Assembly: GCA_021846225.1 (NCBI GenBank)
Contig: JAJZCG010000018.1
Coordinates: 1-36,367, forward strand
Direction of reading: 5' to 3'
From: Pseudomonadota bacterium
GTDB taxonomy: Bacteria > Pseudomonadota > Alphaproteobacteria > Acetobacterales > Acetobacteraceae
Length of the DNA: 36,367 nt
Each line of letters opens with the position of its first letter. Position 1 is the first letter of the stretch. The position numbers and the translations under genes are program-made. Positions 1 to 7,532 of this stretch are shown piece after piece. The notes under the pieces were generated by a model. It was not told where the DNA came from. It searched no databases and saw nothing but the letters and a program-made list of their open reading frames with translations.

Positions 1-438
1 CGTCTTCAGCACCGCGGGCAGCCCCAGTTCGGCCACCGCCGCGGCCAGTTCCGCCTCGTCATGCACCGCCACCCAAGGCGCCGTCGCAATCCCGGCATCG
101 TTCAAAAACCGCTTCTCCAGCAGCCGATCCTGGCTCACCGCCAAAACCCCCGGCCCCGGCCGCACCGGCCTCAGGCTCGCCAGCAGCGCCAGACTTTCCG
201 CGGGAATGTTCTCGAACTCGAACGTCACCACATCCACAGCCTCGGCAAACCGCTGCAACGCCGCCTGGCCGGTATAATCCGCCACGGTGTTATAGGCCGC
301 CACCTGCGCCGCCGGCCCAAATACCTCGGGCGAGAATATATGCGTCAGATACCCCAGCCGCGCCGCCGCCATGGCGGACATCCGCCCAAGCTGCCCGCCG
401 CCAATAATCCCGATCACCGCCCCCGGAGCCAGCCTCAT
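1..438 (-). CDS. purK: PurK, N5-carboxyaminoimidazole ribonucleotide synthase (N-terminal part, runs off window)
   Basis: PurK is an ATP-grasp enzyme of de novo purine synthesis that carboxylates AIR to N5-CAIR, the substrate of PurE. About 146 N-terminal residues are visible; the rest lies beyond base 1. The start is ATG at 438-436, overlapping the purE stop in an ATGA arrangement that implies translational coupling. Residues 9-17 read IGIIGGGQL, the nucleotide-binding glycine loop at the start of PurK proteins, followed by [12 protein letters not shown]. Further on are [10 protein letters not shown] and [11 protein letters not shown], both family hallmarks preceding the ATP-grasp domain. 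Identification is secure from these motifs and from the purE neighbour. Confidence 0.95.
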   Translation of the reverse strand, partial: MRLAPGAVIGIIGGGQLGRMSAMAAARLGYLTHIFSPEVFGPAAQVAAYNTVADYTGQAALQRFAEAVDVVTFEFENIPAESLALLASLRPVRPGPGVLAVSQDRLLEKRFLNDAGIATAPWVAVHDEAELAAAVAELGLPAVLKT

Positions 439-920
439 TCGAATGGGGACTCCGGCACGCCAGCCGTCTGCTCCGCCCGCAGCGCCGCCACCCGCGCGCT
501 CAACGCCGGGTCGGAGAGCGCCAATATCGACGCCGCCAACAGCCCCGCGTTAATCGCCCCCGGCTTGCCGATCGCCAGCGTCCCCACCGGAATTCCCCCC
601 GGCATCTGCACGATGCTCAGCAGCGCATCCTGCCCCTGCAACGCGGTAACCGCCACCGGCACCCCCAGAACGGGCAAAATGGTCATGGAAGCCGCCATGC
701 CCGGCAGATGCGCGGCCCCGCCGGCGCCCGCGATAATCACCTTCAACCCCCGCGCCTGCGCGCTGGTGGCATAGTCATACAGCCGCTTGGGCGTGCGGTG
801 CGCCGATACCACCCTGGCTTCATAAGCCACCCCCAGCCGCTCCAGCATCTCCGCCGCATGCTGCATCACGGGCCAGTCAGACTTGCTGCCCATGATAATC
901 CCCACCAAAGCCTGGCTCAT
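435..920 (-). CDS. purE: PurE, N5-CAIR mutase
   Basis: PurE moves the carboxyl group of N5-CAIR to C4 of the imidazole ring to give CAIR. The 161-residue length is normal for the class I (bacterial) enzyme. The N-terminus contains the substrate-binding motif [13 protein letters not shown] (residues 7-19), then VVSAHRTP and the glycine-rich [14 protein letters not shown], all diagnostic. The gene overlaps the upstream DUF465 gene by 4 nt and purK by 4 nt, so the three look like one transcriptional and translational unit on the minus strand. Confidence 0.97.
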   Translation of the reverse strand: MSQALVGIIMGSKSDWPVMQHAAEMLERLGVAYEARVVSAHRTPKRLYDYATSAQARGLKVIIAGAGGAAHLPGMAASMTILPVLGVPVAVTALQGQDALLSIVQMPGGIPVGTLAIGKPGAINAGLLAASILALSDPALSARVAALRAEQTAGVPESPFE

Positions 921-1120
921 GCCGTGCGATCCGGGATCAACCGGCTCTCCAGCCGCGAAATCTCATCCTTCAGCCCCAGCTTACGCTTCTTCAGCCGCTG
1001 CACCTGCAACTGGTCAAGCGGCCCCTGCTCGGTGACACGGGCGATCACGGTATCCAAATCCCGGTGCTCACTGCGCAGGGCATGCAACCGGCGCAGCAGA
1101 TTGTCTTTGTCTGTCAACAT
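917..1120 (-). CDS. YdcH-like DUF465 small coiled-coil protein
   Basis: This is a 67-residue, highly charged, helical protein of the YdcH/DUF465 type. Its pattern of [13 protein letters not shown] followed by [17 protein letters not shown] and a final short helix is typical. The function of the family is unknown. The ATG at 1120-1118 was chosen because the 67-residue product matches the family length; an upstream extension would add 67 residues of non-family sequence. No clear Shine-Dalgarno site precedes the ATG. Its stop overlaps the purE ATG by 4 nt, so it is probably the first gene of the purE-purK unit. Confidence 0.85.
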   Translation of the reverse strand: MLTDKDNLLRRLHALRSEHRDLDTVIARVTEQGPLDQLQVQRLKKRKLGLKDEISRLESRLIPDRTA

Positions 1121-1279
1121 GGGAGGGAGCAATAGAGGGATTTTCGCAAACCTGAAACCGGAAAATTTTGCCAAGATTTTAGATGACAATCCCGTGGCAA
1201 CGGGATTAGCCTGATACTCCCGGCGCTCACCCGGATGGGCGGCTCCGGCTATGCTATGGCAACCTATTTTGGAGGCACT

Positions 1280-1447
1280 ATGAACCTGCAATCGCATCTC
1301 GACGCCTTGAAGGGGCGGCACGCCAATCTGGAAAACAAGATTGCCGCGGAAGACAGCCGCCCAAGCCCGGACAATTCGGTTCTGGCCCGCATGAAAGTCG
1401 AGAAACTGCGGCTAAAGGAACAAATCGAGCGCCTGAAGACGCAATAA
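1280..1447 (+). CDS. YdcH-like DUF465 small protein, second copy
   Basis: This is a 55-residue charged helical protein with the DUF465 signature: LDALKGRHANLENKI, then VLARMKVEKLRLKEQIERLK. The ATG at 1280 is preceded by GGAGG at 1271-1275 with a 4-nt gap, which fixes the start. It lies head-to-head with the other DUF465 gene at 917-1120, so a paralogous pair shares an intergenic region of about 160 nt. It ends just before a strong hairpin at 1464-1497. Function unknown. Confidence 0.85.
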   Translation: MNLQSHLDALKGRHANLENKIAAEDSRPSPDNSVLARMKVEKLRLKEQIERLKTQ

Positions 1448-1463
1448 ACCCCAAAACCACATA

Positions 1464-1497
1464 AAACATAAGGCGGCCATTGTGCCGCCTTATGTTT
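1464..1497. terminator. Bidirectional intrinsic terminator
   Basis: A perfect 14-bp inverted repeat (1464-1477 and 1484-1497) encloses the 6-nt loop CATTGT. The stem has a GC-rich top (GGCGGC/GCCGCC) and an A/T-rich base that gives a run of A on one side and T on the other in both directions. It lies between two converging genes, the DUF465 gene ending at 1447 and trcR ending at 1511, as expected for a shared terminator. Confidence 0.85.
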
Positions 1498-1510
1498 GTC
1501 TAGGCCTGCT

Positions 1511-2080
1511 TCAAGCCGCTTCGGTTGAGGGCGGCGGCGGCGGGGTCTGCCCCTCGCGGGTCAGGCGCTCATTGGCTGCCGCCACGGCATCATTCAGGTC
1601 AGACTGCTTGCACAGCCCCAGAATCACCGGGTCGCGCGGCTTGATGTTGCTGCTGTTCCAATGCGAGCGCTCGCGGATCTTGTGGATGGTATCCTTGGTC
1701 GTGCCCAGCAGCTTGATAATCTGTGCATCGGTCAGATGCGGGTAGCTGCGCAGCAGGTATGCAATCGCATCCGGGCGGTCGTTGCGCTTGGCCACGGGGG
1801 TATAGCGCCCGCCCTTGCCCTTTTTGGGATGCGGGTCCGCCGCCGCCAGCAATTTAAGCCGCAGCGCCGGGTTTTTCTCGCACCGCGCGATATCCTCGGC
1901 CGTCACCTGCTTGTTGGCCACCGGATCGTAGCCATTGATTCCTTGCGCCACCTCGCCGTCGGCAATCGCCTGGATCTCCAGCGGGTGCATACCGCAAAAA
2001 TCAGCAATCTGCTCGAAGGTCAGCGCCGTCTTGTCAATCAACCAAACTGCGGTAGCTTTGGGCATCAGGGGTAGGGACAT
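1511..2080 (-). CDS. trcR: TrcR-type DUF1013 cell-cycle regulator
   Basis: This 189-residue protein belongs to the alphaproteobacterial DUF1013 family, annotated as cell-cycle transcriptional regulator TrcR. The N-terminus PLMPKATAVWLIDKTALTF followed by QIADFCGMHPLEI is the near-invariant family signature and forms a helix-turn-helix-like region. A second helical region (YLLRSYPHLTDAQIIKLLG, then TTKDTIHKIRER) resembles another HTH. The C-terminus is proline-rich and likely disordered. The ATG at 2080 fits family N-termini and has AAAAGG about 10 nt upstream. A GANTC methylation-type site (GATTC on the plus strand, 2081-2085) abuts the start codon. The family is tied to the CtrA/GcrA cell-cycle network, but the target genes are not evident here. 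Confidence 0.88.
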   Translation of the reverse strand: MSLPLMPKATAVWLIDKTALTFEQIADFCGMHPLEIQAIADGEVAQGINGYDPVANKQVTAEDIARCEKNPALRLKLLAAADPHPKKGKGGRYTPVAKRNDRPDAIAYLLRSYPHLTDAQIIKLLGTTKDTIHKIRERSHWNSSNIKPRDPVILGLCKQSDLNDAVAAANERLTREGQTPPPPPSTEAA

Positions 2081-2147
2081 GATTCAAATACCTTTTAACG
2101 CCGCAGGCCGGCAGGCCTGGAACGGACACAACTGTTCTCTTGCTGTT

Positions 2148-2164
2148 CGCAAGTTAACCTTGCG
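2148..2164. promoter_or_regulatory. Palindromic element between trcR and the DUF1192 gene
   Basis: A perfect 6-bp inverted repeat, CGCAAG at 2148-2153 and CTTGCG at 2159-2164, flanks a 5-nt TTAAC core. It sits in the divergent intergenic region, 68 nt upstream of trcR and 43 nt upstream of the DUF1192 start. It may be an operator. No matching regulator can be named, and a chance palindrome cannot be excluded. Confidence 0.3.
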
Positions 2165-2206
2165 CGGGGTATGGAACCCACGCTACCCATCGGTCAAGAT
2201 CGATTT

Positions 2207-2407
2207 ATGACAAATCCTGAAGAAGACCTCCCTCGCCCATCAAAAAAACTTCTGCTTCCCCCGGTGCTGGATAAGCTCGGGGTGGATGAGCTGGAAGCCT
2301 ATATCGGCGATCTGACCGCCGAGATCGCCCGCGTCAAAGCGGCCATTGCCGCCAAACAGGCCCACCGCAACGCCGCCGAGGCTTTTTTCAAGCGCCCGCC
2401 GCCATAG
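2207..2407 (+). CDS. DUF1192 small protein
   Basis: This 66-residue charged protein has the DUF1192 pattern: an acidic N-terminus, PxKKLLLPPVLDKLGVDEL, then EAYIGDLTAEIARVKAAI and a short tail. Family members are small alphaproteobacterial proteins of unknown function with a short coiled-coil helix. The start at ATG 2207 gives the typical N-terminus. An in-frame ATG at 2171 would add 12 residues and cannot be excluded, since neither has a convincing ribosome-binding site. Confidence 0.8.
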   Translation: MTNPEEDLPRPSKKLLLPPVLDKLGVDELEAYIGDLTAEIARVKAAIAAKQAHRNAAEAFFKRPPP

Positions 2408-2474
2408 CCGTATCCCCCCCGCCGCTTTGCTGTAAGACAATCAGGCGGCCGGCACGGCCGAAGGGGCCAAGCAT

Positions 2475-3281
2475 TTGAAAATCGCCGTCGGCTACGAACT
2501 CATCTACCAATTCCCGCAACCAACTCCGATGGTCCTGCTCCTGGGCGTCCACTACACCCGCGCGCCGGATATTCTGGTCCCCGACGTCATGACCACCACC
2601 CCCAGCCTGCCCCGCACCTCCTACCGGGACAGCTTCGGCAACTGGTGCACCCGGCTGGTCGCCCCGGCCGGGCGCGTACGCATCGCCAGCGCCGGCACGG
2701 TGGCCGATTCCGGCCTGCCAGACCCCGTTTTCCCGCAGGCCGCGCAGCACGCGGTGCAGGATTTGCCGGACGAAACCCTCCTGTTCCTGCTCGGCAGCCG
2801 CTATTGCGAGACCGACGAGCTGAGCGAAACCGCCTGGAAGCTCTTTGGCGCCACCCCGCCCGGCTGGGCGCGCGTGCAAGCGGTGTGCGACTTCGTGCAT
2901 CACCATATCAAGTTTGACTACATGAAGGCCCGCGCCACCCGCACCGCCCTGCAAGCCTATAACGAGGGCACCGGCGTCTGCCGCGACTACGCGCATCTGG
3001 CCCTCACCTTCTGCCGCTGCCTCAACATCCCCGCGCGCTACTGCACCGGCTACCTGAGCGACATCGGCGAGCCCCCGCCCTATTCCGCGGGCGATTTCGC
3101 CGGCTGGTTCGAAGCCTATCTGGGCGGCGCCTGGCACATGTTCGACCCGCGCAACAACACGCCCCGCCAGGGCCGCGTGCTCATCGCCCACGGGCGCGAC
3201 GCTACCGATGTCGCCATCTCCACCACCTTCGGCCCCAACACGCTGGAGAGCTTTACCATCTGGACCCACGAAGCAATCTGA
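2475..3281 (+). CDS. Transglutaminase-like cysteine protease family protein
   Basis: This 268-residue protein has a bacterial transglutaminase N-terminal beta domain (about residues 1-100) followed by a transglutaminase-like core. The likely catalytic triad is visible: Cys169 in GTGVCRDYAHLA, His221 in GGAWHMFDPR and Asp224. This fold usually acts as a protease or amidase on peptides. No signal peptide is seen, so it is probably cytoplasmic. Translation appears to start at TTG 2475, with AAGGGG at 2461-2466 upstream. It precedes lutB by about 30 nt, but nothing shows a functional link. The physiological substrate is unknown. Confidence 0.85.
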   Translation: MKIAVGYELIYQFPQPTPMVLLLGVHYTRAPDILVPDVMTTTPSLPRTSYRDSFGNWCTRLVAPAGRVRIASAGTVADSGLPDPVFPQAAQHAVQDLPDETLLFLLGSRYCETDELSETAWKLFGATPPGWARVQAVCDFVHHHIKFDYMKARATRTALQAYNEGTGVCRDYAHLALTFCRCLNIPARYCTGYLSDIGEPPPYSAGDFAGWFEAYLGGAWHMFDPRNNTPRQGRVLIAHGRDATDVAISTTFGPNTLESFTIWTHEAI

Positions 3282-3311
3282 CTCAATATCCACACTTAAT
3301 GGAGAATGCGG

Positions 3312-4739
3312 ATGTTGCAGAGCCTCGCGGCCTTTAAGGAGAATGCCACAAGCGCGATCGGCAACGCGGGGCTGCAGCGCGCGCTGGCCCGCGCCAAGCC
3401 CCATTTCGCCAAAAAACGCCAGGCCGCGATAGACCTCCTGCCCGAGTTCGAGGCGCTGCGCGAAGCCGCCAAAAACATCAAGGACCACACCATCGCCCAT
3501 CTGGATTTCTATCTGGAAACCTACGCGGCGGCGGTGGAAGCCTCAGGCGGCACCGTCCACTGGTGCTCAACCGCGCAGGACGCCCGCGAGGCGGTCCTTA
3601 AAATCTGCCGCGATGCCGGCGTCAGAACCGTGACCAAGGGCAAATCCATGGTCACCGAGGAAATCGCCCTCAACCCCTACCTCGAAGCCAACGGCATCAC
3701 CCCGGTCGAGACCGACCTCGGCGAATACATCCTGCAACTGCGCGGCGAGACCCCAAGCCACATCATCGCCCCGGCCTTCCACCTCAACCGCGAGGATTGG
3801 GAGGAGAGTTTCCGCAAATCCCACACGGACCTCCCGGCGGATCGTATCTTCCGCGAGCGCCGGGATCTGCTCACCGAGGCACGCGGCAAACTGCGCGAAA
3901 AATTCCTCACCGCCGATGCCGGCATCACCGGCGCCAACTTCCTCATCGCCGAGAGCGGCACCAGCGTCATCGTCACCAACGAAGGCAATGGCGACCTCAC
4001 CCAAACCCTGCCGCGCGTGCATATCGTGGTCACCAGCATCGAAAAAGTGGTCCCCACCATCGAGGACACGCTGTCCTTCCTGCGCGTCCTCGCCCGCTCG
4101 GCCACCGGGCAGGAGATGTCGGTCTACACCACCTTCTCCACTGGCCCCCGCCGCGCCGCGGATACCGATGGCCCGCAGGAATACCATGTTGTCCTGCTCG
4201 ATAACGGCCGTTCCGCCATGGCCGGCACCGAATTTCAGGACATGCTGCGCTGCATCCGCTGCGCCGCCTGCATGAACCATTGCCCGGTCTACGGCGCCAT
4301 CGGCGGCCACGCCTACGGCTCCATCTACCCCGGCCCCATGGGCGCTGTGCTCACCCCCATGCTCTCCGGCATCGATGCGGCCGGAAACCTGCCGAATGCC
4401 AGCACCTTCTGCGGCAAATGCGAGAGCGTCTGCCCGGTCAAAATCCCGCTGCCCAACCTCATGCGCCACTGGCGTGAGCGTGAGTTCGAGCGCCATCTCT
4501 CCCCGCCCGCCCAACGCTACGGCCTGGCCATCTGGGCCTGGTTCGCCAAGCGCCCCGCGCTCTACCGCGCCGCCACCCGCGCCGCCGCCCTTGGTCTTGG
4601 CTTCATGGGGCGCAAACAAGGCCGCCTCGCCTGGCTCCCCTTCGCCGGCGCCTGGACCAAAACCCGCGATTTTCCCGCCCCCGAGGGCGCCACCTTCTTC
4701 GCGCAATACGCCGCCCGCCAAAAGGCCCGCAACCAATGA
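3312..4739 (+). CDS. lutB: LutB-type iron-sulfur protein (L-lactate oxidation complex subunit)
   Basis: LutB proteins carry a LUD domain and a ferredoxin-like C-terminal half and work with LutA and LutC to oxidise L-lactate to pyruvate. This protein has 475 residues. The LUD region covers about residues 60-290. The 4Fe-4S motif C314-x2-C317-x2-C320-x3-C324 is followed by C367-x2-C370-x3-C374, the typical two-cluster arrangement, and then by KIPLPNLMRHWR. The ATG at 3312 was chosen because GGAG at 3301-3304 lies 7 nt upstream. The in-frame ATG at 3306 is only 1 nt from that site. lutC follows with a 4-nt overlap, but no lutA is adjacent. Confidence 0.92.
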   Translation: MLQSLAAFKENATSAIGNAGLQRALARAKPHFAKKRQAAIDLLPEFEALREAAKNIKDHTIAHLDFYLETYAAAVEASGGTVHWCSTAQDAREAVLKICRDAGVRTVTKGKSMVTEEIALNPYLEANGITPVETDLGEYILQLRGETPSHIIAPAFHLNREDWEESFRKSHTDLPADRIFRERRDLLTEARGKLREKFLTADAGITGANFLIAESGTSVIVTNEGNGDLTQTLPRVHIVVTSIEKVVPTIEDTLSFLRVLARSATGQEMSVYTTFSTGPRRAADTDGPQEYHVVLLDNGRSAMAGTEFQDMLRCIRCAACMNHCPVYGAIGGHAYGSIYPGPMGAVLTPMLSGIDAAGNLPNASTFCGKCESVCPVKIPLPNLMRHWREREFERHLSPPAQRYGLAIWAWFAKRPALYRAATRAAALGLGFMGRKQGRLAWLPFAGAWTKTRDFPAPEGATFFAQYAARQKARNQ

Positions 4740-5404
4740 GCCGCACCGCCATCATCACCGCCATCCAGCGCGGCCTCAAGCGCGGCCCGCTACCCACGGA
4801 CCAGCAGGCCATGCTCACCAGCCGCCTCAAAACCCACCCGCGCGGCCCCATCCCGGCGCGGGGCCAGTTGGACCTCCCCGGCCGCATCGCCCTGTTCACC
4901 AAACAGGCCGAGCGCGAGTTCGCCACCGTGGCGCATCTCGCCACCCTGGCGGAAATCCCCACCGCCATCGCCGCCTATCTGGCCCGGTTGAACCTGCCGC
5001 CCACCCTCACCATCTCGCCGCACCCGGCCCTGCGGGCCATCCCCTTCGCCGCCACCCCGGCCCTGCAAATCCGCTCCGGCACCGCCCTGCCCGCCGAGTC
5101 CACCTGCCTCACCCTCGCCTTCGCCGGCATCGCCGAAACCGGCACCCTGCTCCTGCCCTCCGGCCCGCAAACGCCCACCACCAACAACATTCTGCCTGAC
5201 AATTCGCTCGTCCTGCTTCCCGCCGCGCGCCTCACCGCAAGCTATGAGGACGCCTTCGACCTCCTGCGCGCCGAACAAGCCCTCCCGCGCAACGTCATGC
5301 TCATCACCGGCCCCTCACGCTCGGCCGACATCGAGCAAACCCTGGAACTGGGCGCCCACGGCCCGCGCCGCCTGCATATCCTGATCCTCGATGGCCAGGG
5401 CTAA
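4736..5404 (+). CDS. lutC: LutC-type LUD-domain protein
   Basis: This 222-residue LUD-domain protein is the small subunit partner of LutB in lactate utilisation. The features are the central FAGIAETGTLLL, the family's (A/S)ETGT motif, then LPDNSLVLLPAARL and the C-terminal ITGPSRSADIEQTLELGAHGP, which is the conserved end of LutC proteins. Its ATG overlaps the lutB stop as ATGA, implying translational coupling. The C-terminus overlaps the downstream Smr gene by 14 nt. Confidence 0.92.
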   Translation: MSRTAIITAIQRGLKRGPLPTDQQAMLTSRLKTHPRGPIPARGQLDLPGRIALFTKQAEREFATVAHLATLAEIPTAIAAYLARLNLPPTLTISPHPALRAIPFAATPALQIRSGTALPAESTCLTLAFAGIAETGTLLLPSGPQTPTTNNILPDNSLVLLPAARLTASYEDAFDLLRAEQALPRNVMLITGPSRSADIEQTLELGAHGPRRLHILILDGQG

Positions 5405-5903
5405 AGCGCTCTCCGCGGCGGATATGAAGCTCTGGGCGGCCTACAGCCAGACGCTCTCACGCCTGATGCCCGGCAAAACCCGCCTGCCCGTGGAGCCCGA
5501 ACCCGCAGCCCAAACCGCCCCGCCGCCAGACCCGCCGCCGCTCAAACCGCGCGCTCCGGCCAGCCACGCCCCCTATATCAGCCTGGACACCACCCCCACC
5601 GGCCTCGACAAATCCACCTGGAAAAAATTCGCCACCGGCAAAATCCGCGCCGTCCAGCGGCTGGACCTGCACGGCCACACCGCCGCACGCGCGCATCACG
5701 CGGTCATTCATTTCATCGAGCGCTCCTATTCCAGCCAGCTACGCTGCATCGAAATCATCACCGGCAAAGGCGAGATCCTCTCGCGCGAGCTGCCGTACTG
5801 GCTCAACGCCCCTTCGCTGCGCCCGCTCATCCTGGCCGTCGCCCACCCGCATGCCGCCAACACCGGCTCGGTACGCATCCTGCTCCGGCGCCTGCGCGCA
5901 TGA
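5391..5903 (+). CDS. Smr-domain endonuclease-like protein
   Basis: This 170-residue protein has a proline-rich, probably disordered N-terminal half (about residues 30-60) and a C-terminal Smr domain (about 88-170). The Smr hallmarks LDLHGHT (91-97) and ITGKG (123-127) are present. Smr domains derived from MutS2 often have DNA or RNA nicking activity; the substrate here is unknown. The start overlaps lutC by 14 nt and the stop overlaps the next gene by 4 nt, so it is in the same transcription unit. This association with lutC is positional only. Confidence 0.88.
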   Translation: MARAKALSAADMKLWAAYSQTLSRLMPGKTRLPVEPEPAAQTAPPPDPPPLKPRAPASHAPYISLDTTPTGLDKSTWKKFATGKIRAVQRLDLHGHTAARAHHAVIHFIERSYSSQLRCIEIITGKGEILSRELPYWLNAPSLRPLILAVAHPHAANTGSVRILLRRLRA

Positions 5904-6328
5904 CCCCCTTCGGTGAAAAACTCCGATGCCTGCGCACTGAACGCGGCATCCTGCAACGCGACATGGCCGCCGCCCTGGAAGTCTCCCCCGCCTACCTCTC
6001 AGCACTGGAACACGGGCGCCGCGGCGCCCCCGGCGCCGGGCTGATCCACCAGATATGCTCCTACCTCGGCCTCATCTGGGACGACGCCGACGAGCTGAAA
6101 GCCCTGGCCAAACTCTCCCGCCCGCGCCTGAAACTCCACACCGCCGGGCTGACTCCCGAGCAAACCGCGCTGGGCAACCGCATCGCCCGCGCCTTACGCG
6201 ACCTGGACCCGCCAACCGTCGCCGCCATGCACAAACTCCTGGACGCCGCCCAGGAATCTACGCCCGAATCGCCCCCGCCGCGCGCAAAAACCCGAGCAAA
6301 GGCAGCAGGTTCAACCCCAGAATCGTGA
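5900..6328 (+). CDS. XRE-family helix-turn-helix regulator
   Basis: This 142-residue protein has an N-terminal XRE/Cro helix-turn-helix (about residues 4-62): FGEKLRCLRTERG, QRDMAAALEVSPAYLSALEHG, then a long fourth helix. The middle part is helical and the C-terminal 35 residues are proline/alanine-rich. It overlaps the Smr gene as ATGA, so it is the last gene of the lutB-lutC-smr unit and could be its regulator, though this is inference. Its last 23 codons overlap the 3' end of the convergent maf gene, which is unusual. Confidence 0.85.
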   Translation: MTPFGEKLRCLRTERGILQRDMAAALEVSPAYLSALEHGRRGAPGAGLIHQICSYLGLIWDDADELKALAKLSRPRLKLHTAGLTPEQTALGNRIARALRDLDPPTVAAMHKLLDAAQESTPESPPPRAKTRAKAAGSTPES

Positions 6329-6854
6329 AAAAATCCCCCTCGATGGCCGAAAACAGCTGCGCGCCCAGCCCTTCGAGCCGGTAAACGCCCACACAGCCCA
6401 GCACATCCTCGCCCTCGGCCTGTAAATACGCCGCGATAAATTCATCCGAGAGCGCCCGCATGCTCAGACGCGCCCGCGCCACGTCCGACCATACCATCCG
6501 CCCGCCTTCATACACGCAAACCGCCGTCACCAGCGTATGCGCCCGCCCGCGCAAGCGCCGCAGCTGCGCCGCCGCCTGGACCATGCCCTCCGGCTTGTCG
6601 AAAACCTCACCCTCGCACTCCAGCACCTGGTCAGCGCCGATCACCAGCGCGCCCGGCTCATCCGCCGCCACCCGCGCGGCCTTGGCGGCGGCCAGCGCCA
6701 GCGCCAGGGCAGGCACCTCGCCCGCAAACCCCCGCTTCAGGGCCGACTCGTCCACATCGGGCCGCACCGCCCGGCAAACCAGCCCAGCCTGGCGCAACAT
6801 CACCTGCCGCGCCGGCGAGCCGCTCGCCAGAACCAGCCGCATCCGCGTCTCCAT
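6258..6854 (-). CDS. maf: Maf-like nucleotide pyrophosphatase
   Basis: Maf/YhdE/YceF proteins hydrolyse (d)NTPs, often modified ones, to NMP and pyrophosphate. The N-terminal LVLASGSPARQVMLRQAG is the family signature. It is followed by RPDVDESALK, LVIGADQVLECEGEVFDKP and GCVGVYRLEGLGAQLFSAIEGDFFTILG, the conserved segments in order. The start is ATG 6854, with GGAG 8 nt upstream, giving 198 residues. ATG 6842 is an alternative, also with a good site and closer to the usual N-terminus. Upstream extension is excluded because it would run through tRNA-Met. The 3' end overlaps the convergent XRE gene by 71 nt. Confidence 0.93.
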   Translation of the reverse strand: METRMRLVLASGSPARQVMLRQAGLVCRAVRPDVDESALKRGFAGEVPALALALAAAKAARVAADEPGALVIGADQVLECEGEVFDKPEGMVQAAAQLRRLRGRAHTLVTAVCVYEGGRMVWSDVARARLSMRALSDEFIAAYLQAEGEDVLGCVGVYRLEGLGAQLFSAIEGDFFTILGLNLLPLLGFLRAAGAIRA

Positions 6855-6974
6855 CACCATTTCTCCGGCATCGCCGCCCCGCCACGGAGGCAAGCGGGCA
6901 ACTGCAAAATTCAGCTCTATTTTATCCGCATTGACTTCTCCGCGCCACCGCATTACCCCGCTGCTGCACTGCAT

Positions 6975-7049
6975 GGCGGCGTAGCTCAGCGGTAGAGCAG
7001 GGGAATCATAATCCCTTGGTCGGTGGTTCAAATCCGCCCGTCGCTACCA
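6975..7049 (+). tRNA. tRNA-Met (anticodon CAT), elongator type
   Basis: The 75-nt gene folds as a standard cloverleaf. The 7-bp acceptor GGCGGCG pairs with CGTCGCT, with two G-U pairs. The D-arm is GCTC/GAGC. The anticodon stem GGGGA/TCCCT carries the loop ATCATAA with anticodon CAT. The T-arm contains GTTCAAATC, and the encoded 3' end is ACCA. The acceptor does not have the unpaired first base expected for initiator tRNA, and the sequence resembles alphaproteobacterial elongator tRNA-Met rather than tRNA-Ile2, although both carry CAT. Confidence 0.93.
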
Positions 7050-7265
7050 GTGAATTTTTATCTTTATCAAGAGCTTAAAAAGCCCCTCTTCCGAGGGCGC
7101 GCGCATCCTCCGGGCTGCCGCGAGGCCGGCCGCTCAGTCCGTGCAATTTCCACGCAAACGCGGCACGCCCGCTCGCTTAATCAGGCTTAGCCGCCGCGCT
7201 CAGCCCTGGGCCGCCGCGCACGGCGCAACCCCCTTCACCACCCGTGTTCCCCAGAGTGCGGCAAT

Positions 7266-7299
7266 GGTTCAAGCCGCTCAAGAAGAGCGGGCCTGAACC
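7266..7299 (-). terminator. Hairpin downstream of the oxidase subunit IV gene (candidate terminator)
   Basis: An extended imperfect inverted repeat (7266-7279 with 7285-7299) encloses a 5-nt AAGAA loop. It lies 12 nt beyond the stop of the minus-strand gene ending at 7312. The stem is GC-rich but no T-tract follows on the minus strand, so it may be a weak or Rho-assisted terminator. I see no gene in the rest of 7050-7311. Confidence 0.4.
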
Positions 7300-7311
7300 G
7301 GCGGCGATAGC

Positions 7312-7473
7312 CTAGCGCCAGACCGTCATCGCTCCAATGAGCAGCAACACCACCGCCGCGGCGATCGTGTTGAAGGTAAGGAATTTGGTAAAATGCTCCC
7401 AACCCTTTTTGGAAGCCGCGTCGAACTCCTGTTCGCCCGGCGCATCGTGCTGGTGAGCTGTGTTGGATGCCAT
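7312..7473 (-). CDS. aa3-type cytochrome c oxidase subunit IV-like small membrane protein
   Basis: This 53-residue protein has a polar N-terminus, the segment KKGWEHFTKFLTFNTIAAA, then one transmembrane helix (VVLLLIGAMTVW). That is the layout of the alphaproteobacterial aa3-type oxidase subunit IV family, a small accessory subunit of the terminal oxidase. The start is ATG 7473, with GGAAGG about 10 nt upstream. No other oxidase genes are nearby, which is common for this subunit. It is upstream of nothing on its strand except the candidate terminator. Confidence 0.8.
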   Translation of the reverse strand: MASNTAHQHDAPGEQEFDAASKKGWEHFTKFLTFNTIAAAVVLLLIGAMTVWR

Positions 7474-7532
7474 GTCTCGTCTACCTTCCCAGAGCAATTT
7501 CAAGAAACCAAATCTCTGGCCGAGCTTTACGG

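Noticed and set aside
2388-3500. Long antisense frames opposite the transglutaminase and lutB genes
   Set aside because: These are GC-rich shadows: glycine/alanine-rich composition, no motifs, and real genes on the other strand.
6855-7031. N-terminal extension of maf through the tRNA gene
   Set aside because: The extension overlaps tRNA-Met on the opposite strand and has no family similarity; good start codons with ribosome-binding sites exist at 6854 and 6842.
6975-7311. tRNA-Met as an integration site for a mobile element
   Set aside because: No integrase, direct repeat of the tRNA end or foreign genes follow it; the next gene is an ordinary oxidase subunit.
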